Source: Chloroflexota bacterium
Lineage (GTDB): Bacteria; Chloroflexota; Anaerolineae; Anaerolineales; Villigracilaceae
Direction: 5' to 3'
DNA: 64,000 nt
Assembly (NCBI GenBank): GCA_016234485.1
Contig: JACRBL010000046.1
Location: 1 to 64,000, forward strand
Shown here: positions 46,791 through 55,595 of the stretch, piece after piece
Numbering within the stretch: position 1 is the stretch's first letter
Layout of the letters: each line of letters begins with the position of its first letter
Made by a program: the position numbers and the translations under genes
The notes under the pieces: model-generated
The model's database searches: none
What the model saw: the letters and a program-made list of their open reading frames with translations, nothing else
What the model was told of the DNA's origin: nothing

Positions 46791-49772
46791 ATGAAATCAA
46801 AAATGCAGACACATATTTCAAGAATTTGGTCAGTTATGATAGTGACATCCATGCTTGTTAGCATATTAAGCATGGTCTTGCCAACTCCCGCTTTGGCCGC
46901 TGGGGTAATAGGAACGATTACACATTCAGGTTTTTTTCCCAGAGCCATAGCCCTCGATGAGACCAGAAATCGTTTGTTTGTTTTTGCTTCAGGGCATGTG
47001 TTTTTTTATGACGCTACCACATTCCAAGAGATTGGAAGCGTCACAACAAGTCTGGGCGATTCTTTATCAATGGTAGTAGATAAAAGCGAGGGAAAGTTGT
47101 ATGTGGGTTATTTTGGATCAGGCGTAACTATAAACGAGGGAATTGCTGTCATTGATATCCCCTCAGTAACGCTGACCACATACCTTCCATCGGGAGGCTA
47201 CACCTATCTTGTTAACGACGAAGATCTTGATGTTGTTTACGCGTCCAGTAATATGGGCATTACACAAATTGGTGTAACATCCGACTCACAAACTCAAATT
47301 GCAGGAATTATTGGCAATTTGTATACCAGTATGGCCGTTAACCCAGTGACCCACGAGCTTTTTGTTGCAAACTGGTCGCAGAATAATGGAAATTTGTTCA
47401 TCGTTGATCCAACGACTCTGGATACCACAGCGATCCCTGAAATGAATGGTTTTGGCGTGGCAGTTAATTGGACGGAGAACAAGGTGTATGTGTCTTATTG
47501 CCAACCTGCGGGGTGGGAAGCAGTGTGTATCCTTGATCGCGACACTAATACAAAGACCCCAATTCACACAGGAAACGACTCAACACAACCGCTGGTATTC
47601 AACCCATCAGTTAATCGCTTATATTCAAACACAGAGGTAAATGCCATTGCAACCATCATGGATGGCGCCGCCGATACCTTTACCAACATCCCCCTAACTG
47701 GTGGTTTGGCAACAGTTGGAGTACGCTATTCAACAGATAATGTGTATCTTATCGATGAATCAGGTACTTACGTAATGAAAGGTAGCACCGGCGAAATTGT
47801 AGCAGAATTTCCGACAGGAGGATCCTGTAGTGTATGCACTGGCGCCGTGGTTATAAACCAAACTTCCGGGATGGTCTACATAATCAATGAAACTTCATTA
47901 GGGTCGGTAACGATCGTTCAGGATGGGATATTTCTCCCAACAGCCTTCAACAAGAGTAGTCCTGCGAACGGCATAACAGATCAAACTACGAGTCCCACAT
48001 TGAATTGGGAAAGGAGCACAGGAGCTTCATCATATGAGTACTGTTACGACACATCCAATGACAACGACTGCTCGAATTGGATCAGCAATGGCAACTCCAC
48101 CGGTAAAGCGCTGAGTGGCTTGGAAACTGGAGCAACCTACTATTGGCAAGTGCGTGCCATCAACTCAGACGGAGTCGCCTACGCCGATAGTGGCCCAACG
48201 GCTTTCTGGTCGTTCTCAACTAAACCCGTTCCACCCGGCCCTTTCAATAAATCATCGCCTGCCAACAATGCGATCAACCAACCCATTAATCCCACCCTTT
48301 CGTGGGGAGCCAGCACAAATGCAACGTTCTACGAATACTGCTACGATACATCGGGGAATGACGCCTGCGATAGCGATTGGACTTCCACAGGCACAATCAA
48401 ATCAGCCGACTTCGCTGGCCTAGCCTACAACACCACCTACTATTGGCAGGTTCGCGCAACCAATACAGATGGAACTACTTATGCAAATAGTGGCGATTGG
48501 TGGTCATTCAGCACACAAAACGCCCCCCCAAGCAATGATGATTTCAATAATGCGATCACTGTCATCGCGCCGTATAGCGATACTCAAAACGTGGCGTATG
48601 CGACTACGGCGGTTGACGATCCATTGACATGTTCGTTCAACCAACAGAAGTACATGACTGTTTGGTATAAATATACTCCTTCAGCGAATGGAGAATTGAC
48701 CGTCAGCACAACCGGCAGCGACTATAGTACTATATTGGCTATTTGGACAGGGACTCGCGGCAATCTCCAAAGTCTGGGATGTGATCAGTTTGGTTATGAT
48801 GTTACTGTTGATGTAACTGCTGGAGCAACCTATTTCATTGAAGTGGCAAATTTCTTTTCAAGCGTTCTTTACGGCGAAACACTGAATATCGCTGTTAGTC
48901 AAGTGGATTTGCCGGGTGCATTTAACAAGACCGCGCCTGCAAACGGCGCGACCAACCAGCCGCTCAATCCAACCATCCTGTGGGGTACAAGTACCGGTGC
49001 GACCAGTTACGAATACTGCTACGACACCACCAACGATAACGCCTGCTCCACGTGGATAAATAATGGCGCGTCCACCAGCAAGTCTTTGTCTGGATTGGCA
49101 TCCAATACCACATATTATTGGCACGTTCGAGCAATCAACGCGGTCGGGGCAACCTATTCAAATAGCTCTGCATCCACATTTTGGTCATTCAAAACTAAAA
49201 CCCAAACTCTTACTTTTCCCTCTGCCTCTGGGCAGGATGGTTGGATTCTCGAATCCTCCGAAACCAGCGCCGTGGGCGGAACAATGAACTCCTCCGCCAC
49301 TACCTTCCGCCTCGGCGATGACGTGGCGAAGAAGCAGTATCGCTCCATCCTCTCCTTCAATACATCCGCATTGCCCGACACCGCCGTCATCACCAAAGTC
49401 ACACTCAAGGTGAAACAACAGGCAATCATTGGCGGCGGCAATCCTGTTACCACATTCCAAGGCTTCATCGTGGACATGCGGAAAGGCACGTTTGGCACAT
49501 CCGCTCTGCAAGTTGCCGATTGGCAGGCAAACGCCAACAAAACCTACGGCCCGTTCACGCCCGCGCTGACGGGTGGATGGTACACCTTCAACCTCACCAG
49601 CGCCAAAGCCTACATCAACAAACTCGCGACTGGTAGCGGTTTGACCCAAATCCGTCTACGCTTCAAGCTGGATGACAACAATAACGCTGTCGCCAACTAC
49701 CTGAGCCTGTACAGCGGAAACGCGGGCGCGGCCAGTCGTCCGCAACTCATCATCGAATACTACGTGCCGTAA
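46791..49772 (+). CDS. Large secreted multidomain protein: propeller, FN3-like repeats, PPC-like and DNRLRE domains
   Basis: The protein is 993 residues with a signal peptide (1 to about 37, ending 'PTPALAAG'). A beta-propeller of YVTN/NHL type spans about 38-382. FN3-like repeats at about 383-478, 481-578 and 705-800 all begin FNKS(T)SPANG and contain EYCYDT and TTYYWQVRA. A PPC-like domain ('SNDDFNNAITVIAPYSDTQN') spans about 580-700, and a C-terminal DNRLRE/CBM96-like domain about 803-993. It is probably an extracellular adhesin or polysaccharide-binding protein. I chose ATG 46791 because AGGTGA lies 5 bases upstream. It is AT-richer than its surroundings and has its own promoter and terminator. 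Confidence 0.88.
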   Translation: MKSKMQTHISRIWSVMIVTSMLVSILSMVLPTPALAAGVIGTITHSGFFPRAIALDETRNRLFVFASGHVFFYDATTFQEIGSVTTSLGDSLSMVVDKSEGKLYVGYFGSGVTINEGIAVIDIPSVTLTTYLPSGGYTYLVNDEDLDVVYASSNMGITQIGVTSDSQTQIAGIIGNLYTSMAVNPVTHELFVANWSQNNGNLFIVDPTTLDTTAIPEMNGFGVAVNWTENKVYVSYCQPAGWEAVCILDRDTNTKTPIHTGNDSTQPLVFNPSVNRLYSNTEVNAIATIMDGAADTFTNIPLTGGLATVGVRYSTDNVYLIDESGTYVMKGSTGEIVAEFPTGGSCSVCTGAVVINQTSGMVYIINETSLGSVTIVQDGIFLPTAFNKSSPANGITDQTTSPTLNWERSTGASSYEYCYDTSNDNDCSNWISNGNSTGKALSGLETGATYYWQVRAINSDGVAYADSGPTAFWSFSTKPVPPGPFNKSSPANNAINQPINPTLSWGASTNATFYEYCYDTSGNDACDSDWTSTGTIKSADFAGLAYNTTYYWQVRATNTDGTTYANSGDWWSFSTQNAPPSNDDFNNAITVIAPYSDTQNVAYATTAVDDPLTCSFNQQKYMTVWYKYTPSANGELTVSTTGSDYSTILAIWTGTRGNLQSLGCDQFGYDVTVDVTAGATYFIEVANFFSSVLYGETLNIAVSQVDLPGAFNKTAPANGATNQPLNPTILWGTSTGATSYEYCYDTTNDNACSTWINNGASTSKSLSGLASNTTYYWHVRAINAVGATYSNSSASTFWSFKTKTQTLTFPSASGQDGWILESSETSAVGGTMNSSATTFRLGDDVAKKQYRSILSFNTSALPDTAVITKVTLKVKQQAIIGGGNPVTTFQGFIVDMRKGTFGTSALQVADWQANANKTYGPFTPALTGGWYTFNLTSAKAYINKLATGSGLTQIRLRFKLDDNNNAVANYLSLYSGNAGAASRPQLIIEYYVP

Positions 49773-49792
49773 TCTCGTTCAACCTGTTTTCG

Positions 49793-49821
49793 AAGCCTCG
49801 CGGAAACGCGAGGCTTTTTTT
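49793..49821 (+). terminator. Intrinsic terminator of the secreted protein gene
   Basis: A 10-bp stem (49793-49802 with 49807-49816), GAAA tetraloop and T7. Confidence 0.95.
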
Positions 49822-49890
49822 GCGAATCTGTAAGAAAAAGCGGACGGTTTTTGCTGATTTGCTGTAAAATCAACCAAAGGGATAACGCTC

Positions 49891-50019
49891 ATGCCACTCA
49901 CACCGCAGGATTTCGTCAGCAAGTGGAAACGCGCCGAAGCGCGCGCTGGCGAATTATCGTACCACCTGGTTGGAGTTGGCGCACAAGAAACTTGATGAAG
50001 CCGTCTTCGCCGCGTATCG
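49891..50019 (+). pseudogene. Deletion relic of a DNA methyltransferase (type II/IIL restriction-modification type)
   Basis: The ATG at 49891 begins 'MPLTPQDFVSKWKRAEARA', which resembles the start of large class I DNA methyltransferases of the MmeI-like group. From 49949, in the +1 frame, the sequence reads 'ANYRTTWLELAHKKLDEAVF' followed by AAY, which resembles the conserved C-terminal block of the same proteins (typically YNxRPxWLxxAHxxLDxAVxxAYGW). About 20 N-terminal and 25 C-terminal codons are thus joined directly, in different frames, with the catalytic body missing. I infer a large internal deletion. No intact restriction system is present nearby. The assignment rests on remembered family motifs. 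Confidence 0.6.
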
Positions 50020-50039
50020 CGTAGCAATTAAGGCAAGCG

Positions 50040-50603
50040 TCAGCTTGATACCCGTTGCGCGATGCCCCTCACCGCCAGTTTGCGGAACATCTCATCCATC
50101 TGTTCGGGGGAATAGATCATCTTGTTATCCAGCCACCACTTGAGCAGGGAAAGCAAACCGCCCGCGATGAAATTTGCCGCGACGAGAGGCGGCACATCCA
50201 GATTGCGTCCGCTCGCCAAAAGCCGCGCTTCGATCTTGGCGCTGATGGATTTTTGCAGATGTTGGGTGTGCAGGCTGTTCGATTCCCACGAGAGAATTTT
50301 ATAGAGTTTCCACTGTTGTTGGACATGTTGAAACAACCCAAGGCTGGGAAAGAACGGGTTCTCCTCCGAGACCTCCTGCGAGGTGTGCTGGATGAGCATC
50401 TCCAACATGAAGTCCAGCTGGCTAGCAAACAGGTCGTCCTTGTCCGCGAAATGGGCGTAGAATGTGGAGCGCCCCACATTGGCGCGGTCAATGATGTCTT
50501 TGATGGATACGGCTTCGTAGCCCTTTTCCATCATCAGGTGATGGAAGGCTTCCCCAATCGCCTGGCGCGTGCGCTGACTGCGGCGGTCACTCTTATCGTT
50601 CAT
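50040..50603 (-). CDS. TetR/AcrR-family transcriptional regulator
   Basis: The protein is 187 residues. The N-terminal helix-turn-helix (about 8-58) has the family signature 'IKDIIDRANVGRSTFYAHFA', followed by 'DKDDLFASQLDFMLEML'. The C-terminal ligand domain is helical and ends in a Trp-containing dimer helix ('GGLLSLLKWWLDNKM'). I prefer the ATG at 50603 over one 12 bases upstream because GGAGA is 6 bases before it. It is divergent from a SAM methyltransferase gene with 120 bases between them, the usual arrangement for local control; the inducer is unknown. Confidence 0.92.
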   Translation of the reverse strand: MNDKSDRRSQRTRQAIGEAFHHLMMEKGYEAVSIKDIIDRANVGRSTFYAHFADKDDLFASQLDFMLEMLIQHTSQEVSEENPFFPSLGLFQHVQQQWKLYKILSWESNSLHTQHLQKSISAKIEARLLASGRNLDVPPLVAANFIAGGLLSLLKWWLDNKMIYSPEQMDEMFRKLAVRGIAQRVSS

Positions 50604-50723
50604 GCGAATCTCCATTGCTGAACACTTTGGCGATTTTGTCCATTACGGGACATTCTACCCGCATTGATGATTGATTTCCAAAGCCGCACCCGATAAAATC
50701 CCTGCAAACAAAAAGATGTAAAA

Positions 50724-51392
50724 ATGCACACACATTCTCATCCGCACGCATCGCCCACCCTAACCGAGGGACGCCTGATCCGCTGGGCATCCTTCTACGA
50801 CACGTTCACAAATATCCTGACGCTCGGCCACATCGGCATGTTGCGCTCCATGACCGTGGACCTTTCCCAACTCAAGCCTGGCGAAAAAGTTCTGGATGTC
50901 GGTTGCGGCACGGGCGGCGTGACCATCCCCGCCAAACAGCGCGTCGGCCCCAACGGAACGGCGACGGGCGTGGACCCCGCGCCCGAGATGATCGCCGTTG
51001 CCAAAAAGAAAGCGGCTCGCGCGGGGCTGGAAGTGGACTTCCGCATCGGCGTGATCGAATCCCTGCCTTATCCTGACTCTTCGTTCGACGTGGTCACCTC
51101 AAGTTTGATGATGCACCACCTGCCGCACGAAGTGCAGGTTCGGGGGCTGACAGAAATTCGGCGCGTACTCAAACCAGGCGGGCGCATCTTCATCGCGGAT
51201 ATGCTCCGCCTGAGCAAATCCCTGCACGACCGGCTGTTTGCCACGTTGACCTTGCACGGCGGGCGCATAGAGCGCTTAGGGATTCAAGATTTGCCGAAAA
51301 TAATGGAAGATGCTGGATTCGAAAATGTCCAATTGCTAAAGGAAAGTTTCTTGACGATTGGATTCCTGCGGGCAAACAAACCAGCCGCATAA
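50724..51392 (+). CDS. Class I SAM-dependent methyltransferase (UbiE-like)
   Basis: This 222-residue cytosolic enzyme has the Rossmann SAM-binding signature 'VLDVGCGTGGVTIP' at about 57-69, then 'GVDPAPEMIAVAKKKA', motif IV region 'SFDVVTSSLMMHHLP' and 'EIRRVLKPGGRIFIADML'. The N-terminus is His-rich (MHTHSHPHASP), unusual for the family and possibly metal-binding. The C-terminal domain could accept a small-molecule or quinone-like substrate. It is divergent from a TetR gene and followed by a CPBP protease 31 bases later. The methylated substrate cannot be inferred. Confidence 0.88.
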   Translation: MHTHSHPHASPTLTEGRLIRWASFYDTFTNILTLGHIGMLRSMTVDLSQLKPGEKVLDVGCGTGGVTIPAKQRVGPNGTATGVDPAPEMIAVAKKKAARAGLEVDFRIGVIESLPYPDSSFDVVTSSLMMHHLPHEVQVRGLTEIRRVLKPGGRIFIADMLRLSKSLHDRLFATLTLHGGRIERLGIQDLPKIMEDAGFENVQLLKESFLTIGFLRANKPAA

Positions 51393-51423
51393 CCGGGTAG
51401 TGCGACTTAAAGGAATGATCAAT

Positions 51424-52245
51424 ATGAGCGATTCGGAACGAAAGAAAACCATCTGGCGAGTTGTGATCTTCTTAGCCGTAGTTATGATCCTGACGTGGGT
51501 CAGTCCGTTGCTGGGAGGAAGTCCAGCCAATATGGGGCCAGGATTCATCCTGTGGGGAATGACTCCCTTGCTGGCGGCTGTGGGGATGCGCCTCGCCACA
51601 CGCGACTGGGCGGACTTCGGAATCAAGCCTGGATTCAAAAAGAACGCGCTGTGGTATGTCGTCAGTTTTATCGCCATTCCTATCTTGATGCTTCTGGCGT
51701 TATGGAAAGGCGTTTTGACTTCGATCACCTCCATCTCAGGATTCTCGCTTGGAGAATTCCTCTCAACCATGCTGATCGCACTGCCCATCTTCTTCATCTT
51801 TGCCATCTTTGAAGAAGTCGGCTGGAGGGATTATCTGTCTCCCAAACTGGATTCGCTTGGCGTCAATCGTTTTACGGCATCTGCGATTGTTGCGGCAATT
51901 TGGGCGACATGGCATCTGCCTTACATCACCGAACTGACGTGGGCATTTAGTTCGGGAGATTTAGCCGTCTTTCTTCCCAGGTTCTATCTGGTTTGTTTTG
52001 CCCTGTCCATCCTTTACGGCGAACTCCGAAGCGTATCTGGTACGTTCTGGACCGCAGTCCTGATGCACGCAGTCAGTAATTCCTTCGGTCATCCACTGGC
52101 GGCAGAGTATGTTACGTACGCGGCTGGCAGGGAGTTGTTTGCAGATATTGGCAATGGTCTTATCTTTATCGTTCTTGTGAGCATTCTGGGGATGGCCTTT
52201 AACCGATGGCGGTCAACAAGAACAACGTCGCGCACGCCAGGTTGA
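51424..52245 (+). CDS. CPBP-family intramembrane metalloprotease (CAAX/Abi type)
   Basis: This 273-residue protein with about eight membrane helices belongs to the CPBP family related to the CAAX protease Rce1. Catalytic motifs are E130-E131-x3-R135 ('IFEEVGWRDYL'), H164 in 'ATWHLPYI' and H215-x3-N219 ('LMHAVSNS'), all in order, so it is probably active. Substrates in bacteria are mostly unknown; some members process bacteriocins or anti-sigma factors. I chose ATG 51424 because AAAGGA lies 9 bases before it. It follows the SAM methyltransferase gene closely on the same strand. Confidence 0.9.
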   Translation: MSDSERKKTIWRVVIFLAVVMILTWVSPLLGGSPANMGPGFILWGMTPLLAAVGMRLATRDWADFGIKPGFKKNALWYVVSFIAIPILMLLALWKGVLTSITSISGFSLGEFLSTMLIALPIFFIFAIFEEVGWRDYLSPKLDSLGVNRFTASAIVAAIWATWHLPYITELTWAFSSGDLAVFLPRFYLVCFALSILYGELRSVSGTFWTAVLMHAVSNSFGHPLAAEYVTYAAGRELFADIGNGLIFIVLVSILGMAFNRWRSTRTTSRTPG

Positions 52246-52301
52246 ACGCCGGGTGTTCGTTCCTGTAGTTGTACTCCTTTCAACCGTGTGATGTTTGTCA
52301 C

Positions 52302-52330
52302 TGGCAACAAAACACACCATCGGCTAGAAT
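52302..52330 (+). promoter_or_regulatory. Promoter of the metal-resistance operon
   Basis: TGGCAA (52302-52307), a 17-base spacer and TAGAAT (52325-52330). The -10 box overlaps the left edge of the 39-bp palindrome, as expected for repression. Confidence 0.55.
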
Positions 52331-52367
52331 AGCGTCCGCATCCCCCCTGGGGGGATGCGGACGCTAT
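52329..52367. promoter_or_regulatory. 39-bp perfect palindrome, probable CsoR-type operator
   Basis: Two 19-base perfect arms lie around a single T, with core C6-T-G6 flanked by GCAT/ATGC. A G/C-tract core is characteristic of CsoR/RcnR-family operators. It lies between the -10 box and the csoR start codon at 52398. Confidence 0.85.
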
Positions 52368-52397
52368 CACTTTCACCGCTGAAAGATACAGGCTGAC

Positions 52398-52685
52398 ATG
52401 AACAAAACAGAAACTCCTCACGCGCACGAAAACAATGAAGCCGTGCTCAAACGGCTTGCGCGCATCGAAGGGCATGTGCGCGGCATCAAACGCATGGTCG
52501 AGGAGGACACTCCCTGCCCCGATGTGCTGGTGCAGATTGCGGCGGTGCGCTCCGCGCTTAACAACGTCGGGCAAATCATCCTTGAGGATCATCTACGCAA
52601 CTGCATGGTCCGCGCGGTCGAGGATGGGGATTTCGAACACGCGATGAGCGACCTGAAACTTTCGCTGGATCGCTTCATTCGATAA
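52398..52685 (+). CDS. csoR: CsoR/RcnR-family metal-sensing repressor
   Basis: This 95-residue all-helical repressor releases DNA on binding metal. The ligand set C40, H65, C69 matches the Cys-His-Cys spacing (25 and 4) of copper-sensing CsoR, rather than the His-rich set of nickel/cobalt RcnR. The N-terminus carries a short His cluster (HAH at 8-10). Helix 1 contains 'RLARIEGHVRGIKRM', the usual DNA-contacting start. It heads an operon with a cation diffusion facilitator, chromate resistance genes and an MFS transporter. The perfect palindrome directly upstream suggests autoregulation. Whether copper or another metal is the signal remains open because the cargo genes do not point to copper. 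Confidence 0.93.
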   Translation: MNKTETPHAHENNEAVLKRLARIEGHVRGIKRMVEEDTPCPDVLVQIAAVRSALNNVGQIILEDHLRNCMVRAVEDGDFEHAMSDLKLSLDRFIR

Positions 52686-52753
52686 AGATGCGATGCGTTG
52701 GCGGATAAAAACCAAGCGTCTCGCGGCGCTAAACAATTCAATCGGAGAGAGAC

Positions 52754-53887
52754 ATGAAACATTCAGAAGAACACAACCATCCCCACCCTCATGAACATGA
52801 TCACAACGAACACGACCATGACCATCCTCACGAGCATGACCACGAAGAAGGTCACGACCACGATCATGGACACGACCGCTCGCACTCCTCCAATCCGGTG
52901 ATCGCCTGGCTGCAACATTTATTTGCGCCGCACAGCCACGGACACCAGCAAGCCGCGCTCGACCCCACTTTGGCGACAGATCGCGGAATTTGGGCGTTGA
53001 AAGTTTCACTGGTCGGCTTGCTCGTGACAGCCACCTTCCAGGTGGTAATTGTTGCAATCAGCGGCAGTGTGGCGTTGCTGGCAGATACCATCCACAACTT
53101 TTCAGACGCGCTAACCGCCATTCCGCTTGGGCTGGCATTCTGGCTTTCGCGCCGCCCGCGCAATCGCCGCTACACCTATGGTTACGGGCGCGCAGAGGAT
53201 ATTGCGGGCGTCATCATCGTGATCATGATCGCTTTCAGCGCAGGGATTGCGATCTATCAATCCATTTTGAAGATCATCGATCCCCAGCCGCTTAGTAATC
53301 TTGGTTGGGTGGCCGCCGCGGCCATTATCGGATTCTTCGGGAACGAACTGGTGGCGGTTTTCCGAATTCGTATCGGCAAAGAGATCGGTTCCGCCGCGTT
53401 GATCGCGGACGGGTATCATGCCCGCACGGATGGGCTGACCTCGCTGGCAGTGTTGGCTGGCGCAATTGGCGTCTGGCTGGGCTTCCCGCTCTTCGACCCC
53501 ATCGTCGGTTTGGGAATCGGCATCGCCATCCTCGGCATCGTCTGGAAGACCGCGCAAGATATGTGGCATCGCATGATGGACGCGGTGGACCCCGAAATCC
53601 ATGAGGAGTTCAAACATACCGCCTCGCATATCCCTGGCGTATTGGATGTTCACAATACGGCCATTCGCTGGCTGGGTCATCGTCTATATGGCGAGATGCA
53701 CATCACCGTGAATTGCCAGCAAACCACCCTGCAGAGTCACTTCATCGCCGAGGAGGTCCGTCACAGCCTGTTCCATAAACTGCCTGCGTTGGTGGAGGTG
53801 GTCGTCCACACCGACCCGTGCGAATGTGACGAGGCAATGGAATACCATCCGACCAAACACCATCAATTCCTGTCCGCCGCAGATTAA
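52754..53887 (+). CDS. Cation diffusion facilitator metal efflux protein
   Basis: This 377-residue transporter is of the CDF (CzcD/ZitB-like) family and exports divalent metal by proton antiport. The first 45 residues hold 18 histidines, a metal-binding tail. Six membrane helices follow. Transport-site residues are D111, H114 and D118 in 'DTIHNFSDA' and H222 with D226 in 'DGYHARTDG'. The C-terminal domain (about 290-370) is the cytosolic dimerisation ferredoxin-like fold. The His/Asp site suggests zinc, nickel or cobalt. It lies 68 bases after csoR, with GGAGAG upstream of the ATG, and before the chromate genes. Confidence 0.94.
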   Translation: MKHSEEHNHPHPHEHDHNEHDHDHPHEHDHEEGHDHDHGHDRSHSSNPVIAWLQHLFAPHSHGHQQAALDPTLATDRGIWALKVSLVGLLVTATFQVVIVAISGSVALLADTIHNFSDALTAIPLGLAFWLSRRPRNRRYTYGYGRAEDIAGVIIVIMIAFSAGIAIYQSILKIIDPQPLSNLGWVAAAAIIGFFGNELVAVFRIRIGKEIGSAALIADGYHARTDGLTSLAVLAGAIGVWLGFPLFDPIVGLGIGIAILGIVWKTAQDMWHRMMDAVDPEIHEEFKHTASHIPGVLDVHNTAIRWLGHRLYGEMHITVNCQQTTLQSHFIAEEVRHSLFHKLPALVEVVVHTDPCECDEAMEYHPTKHHQFLSAAD

Positions 53888-53915
53888 GCGCAGGCATTTC
53901 TTCAAGGAGATTCCC

Positions 53916-54356
53916 ATGAAATGGATCACCCGTTCCCACGTCCACGTTGACCGAGTCGCCTGTCCGTGGCTCATCACCCGCTTCATAGATAGCGAAGCCG
54001 AATTTCTATTCGTCCCTGCCAACCAGATCGAAACAGTCGTCAAAGAGACCGGCGCGATTCCCTACGATGCGCCAAACGTGGAACTCGGTCACGTGGACGG
54101 GCGCTGTTCCTTCGAGTCCATCATCCTGAAATATGGATTGAAGGAACCAGGTCTCTTGCGTTTGGCGAAAATCGTCCATGCCGCGGATGTAGACAAAGAT
54201 ATTGACACCGATCCCATCGCGCGCGGTCTCGAAGCCATCGCCAGCGGATACAGCCTGCGCTTCCCCGATGACCTGGAAAATATCGAAAACCAGTTCGAGG
54301 TCTACGACGCGCTCTACGCCTGGTGCCGATTGGACGTGGCGCGCGGAAACAAATAA
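53916..54356 (+). CDS. Chromate resistance protein, ChrB C-terminal-domain type
   Basis: This 146-residue protein corresponds to the stand-alone C-terminal domain of ChrB, which in known systems enables chromate-responsive expression of chrA. The family start 'HVHVDRVACPWLITRFID' is intact with its Cys-Pro-Trp, followed by 'LGHVDGRCSFESIILKYGL' and 'IVHAADVDKDI'. The N-terminal regulatory half of full ChrB is absent, so sensing may fall to CsoR or another regulator. AAGGAG lies 8 bases before the ATG. It is 27 bases upstream of chrA in the same operon. Confidence 0.92.
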   Translation: MKWITRSHVHVDRVACPWLITRFIDSEAEFLFVPANQIETVVKETGAIPYDAPNVELGHVDGRCSFESIILKYGLKEPGLLRLAKIVHAADVDKDIDTDPIARGLEAIASGYSLRFPDDLENIENQFEVYDALYAWCRLDVARGNK

Positions 54357-54383
54357 CCGAACTCCGCTCAAAAGGAATCGAAA

Positions 54384-55595
54384 ATGACTGATTTATCGGT
54401 AAACAACTACAACATCCCGCGCGAATCGTACATTCGAATCTTCCTGCGCTTTCTCAAATTCGGCTTGCTTGCCTGGGGCGGACCCGTCGCGCAAATCGCG
54501 ATGATTCGGCAGGAATTGGTGGAAGACGAAAAGTGGATCCCCCCTGAACGATTCAATCGAGCGCTGGCGGTGTATCAAGTGTTGCCTGGCCCCGAGGCGC
54601 ATGAGTTGTGCGTGTATTTCGGAATGCTCGCAGGCGGGCGCATCGGAGCATTCCTCGCAGGGTTGGGCTTTATGTTGCCAGGCTTTGCGTTGATGTTCCT
54701 GCTCTCCTGGTTCTATGTGACGGTGGGAATTTCATCGCCGTTATTTCAAGCCGTGTTTCTGGGAATGCAACCCGCCGTCGCGGCATTGGTCGTACGCGCC
54801 GCGCATCGCATCGGCGGTCACGCCTTGCACGATCATCGCTGGCTATGGGGCATCGCCCTGGGCGCGGCGCTGGCGCAATTGTTGGGAGTCAATTTCCTGA
54901 TCATCCTGCTCGCGGCGGGAATAATTTATGCCCTGTGGGAAATCAAACTGACCAAGGCGGCGTTTGGCGTCAGCGCGTTGTTTGCCGTGGGATTGGCGTT
55001 GACCGCGTTTGGCGTCCTTCCCCTCCCCGGCCTGCAAAGCGGCATAACCGCGCAGGCATCCACGGGCTCGCCATCTGTGATGCAATTGCTGTTCTATGGT
55101 TTGCGCGCGGGGTTGCTCACTTTTGGCGGTGCGTACACTGTGATCCCGTTTTTACAGCACGACGCAGTCAACGTGGGCGGCTGGATGACCAACGCGCAAT
55201 TTCTGGACGGAATCGCGCTCTCGGGATTGTTGCCTGCCCCACTAATCATCTTTTCAACCTTCGTCGGTTACATCGGCGCGGGCGCGTGGGGCGCAATCGC
55301 CATGACCTTGGGAATCTTTGCGCCTGCGTTTTTGTTTACAATGGTCGGCCATGATTATCTGGAACGCCTCGTGGAGAAAAAATCAGCGCACGCCTTCCTG
55401 GACGGCGTGACATCTGGCGTGGTAGGCTTGATCGGCGCGACCGCCCTCGGCATCCTCAACCAGACTATCATCGGAATCCAGGCCTGGGCGATCTTCGCAC
55501 TGGCGCTCGTCATCCTCTTCCGTTCCAGCGCCAAATGGACGGTTGTCGCCATCGTTCTCGGCGCGGGACTCTATGGCATCCTCTTTTTGCAATGA
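54384..55595 (+). CDS. chrA: Chromate transporter, bidomain type
   Basis: This 403-residue membrane protein of the CHR superfamily extrudes chromate, giving resistance. It is the long two-domain form. The first repeat holds 'FLKFGLLAWGGPVAQIAMIR' and 'YQVLPGPEAHELCVYFG', and the second 'LTFGGAYTVIPFLQHDAV' and 'IALSGLLPAPLIIFSTFVGY'. About ten to twelve membrane helices are expected. The stop overlaps the start of the downstream MFS gene in an ATGA, so both are co-translated. AAAGGA lies upstream of the ATG. Confidence 0.96.
   Translation: MTDLSVNNYNIPRESYIRIFLRFLKFGLLAWGGPVAQIAMIRQELVEDEKWIPPERFNRALAVYQVLPGPEAHELCVYFGMLAGGRIGAFLAGLGFMLPGFALMFLLSWFYVTVGISSPLFQAVFLGMQPAVAALVVRAAHRIGGHALHDHRWLWGIALGAALAQLLGVNFLIILLAAGIIYALWEIKLTKAAFGVSALFAVGLALTAFGVLPLPGLQSGITAQASTGSPSVMQLLFYGLRAGLLTFGGAYTVIPFLQHDAVNVGGWMTNAQFLDGIALSGLLPAPLIIFSTFVGYIGAGAWGAIAMTLGIFAPAFLFTMVGHDYLERLVEKKSAHAFLDGVTSGVVGLIGATALGILNQTIIGIQAWAIFALALVILFRSSAKWTVVAIVLGAGLYGILFLQ

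Noticed and set aside
49779-50027. 82-codon minus-strand open frame downstream of the TetR gene
   Set aside because: It overlaps the terminator of the secreted protein gene and the methyltransferase relic on the other strand, and has no ribosome binding site.
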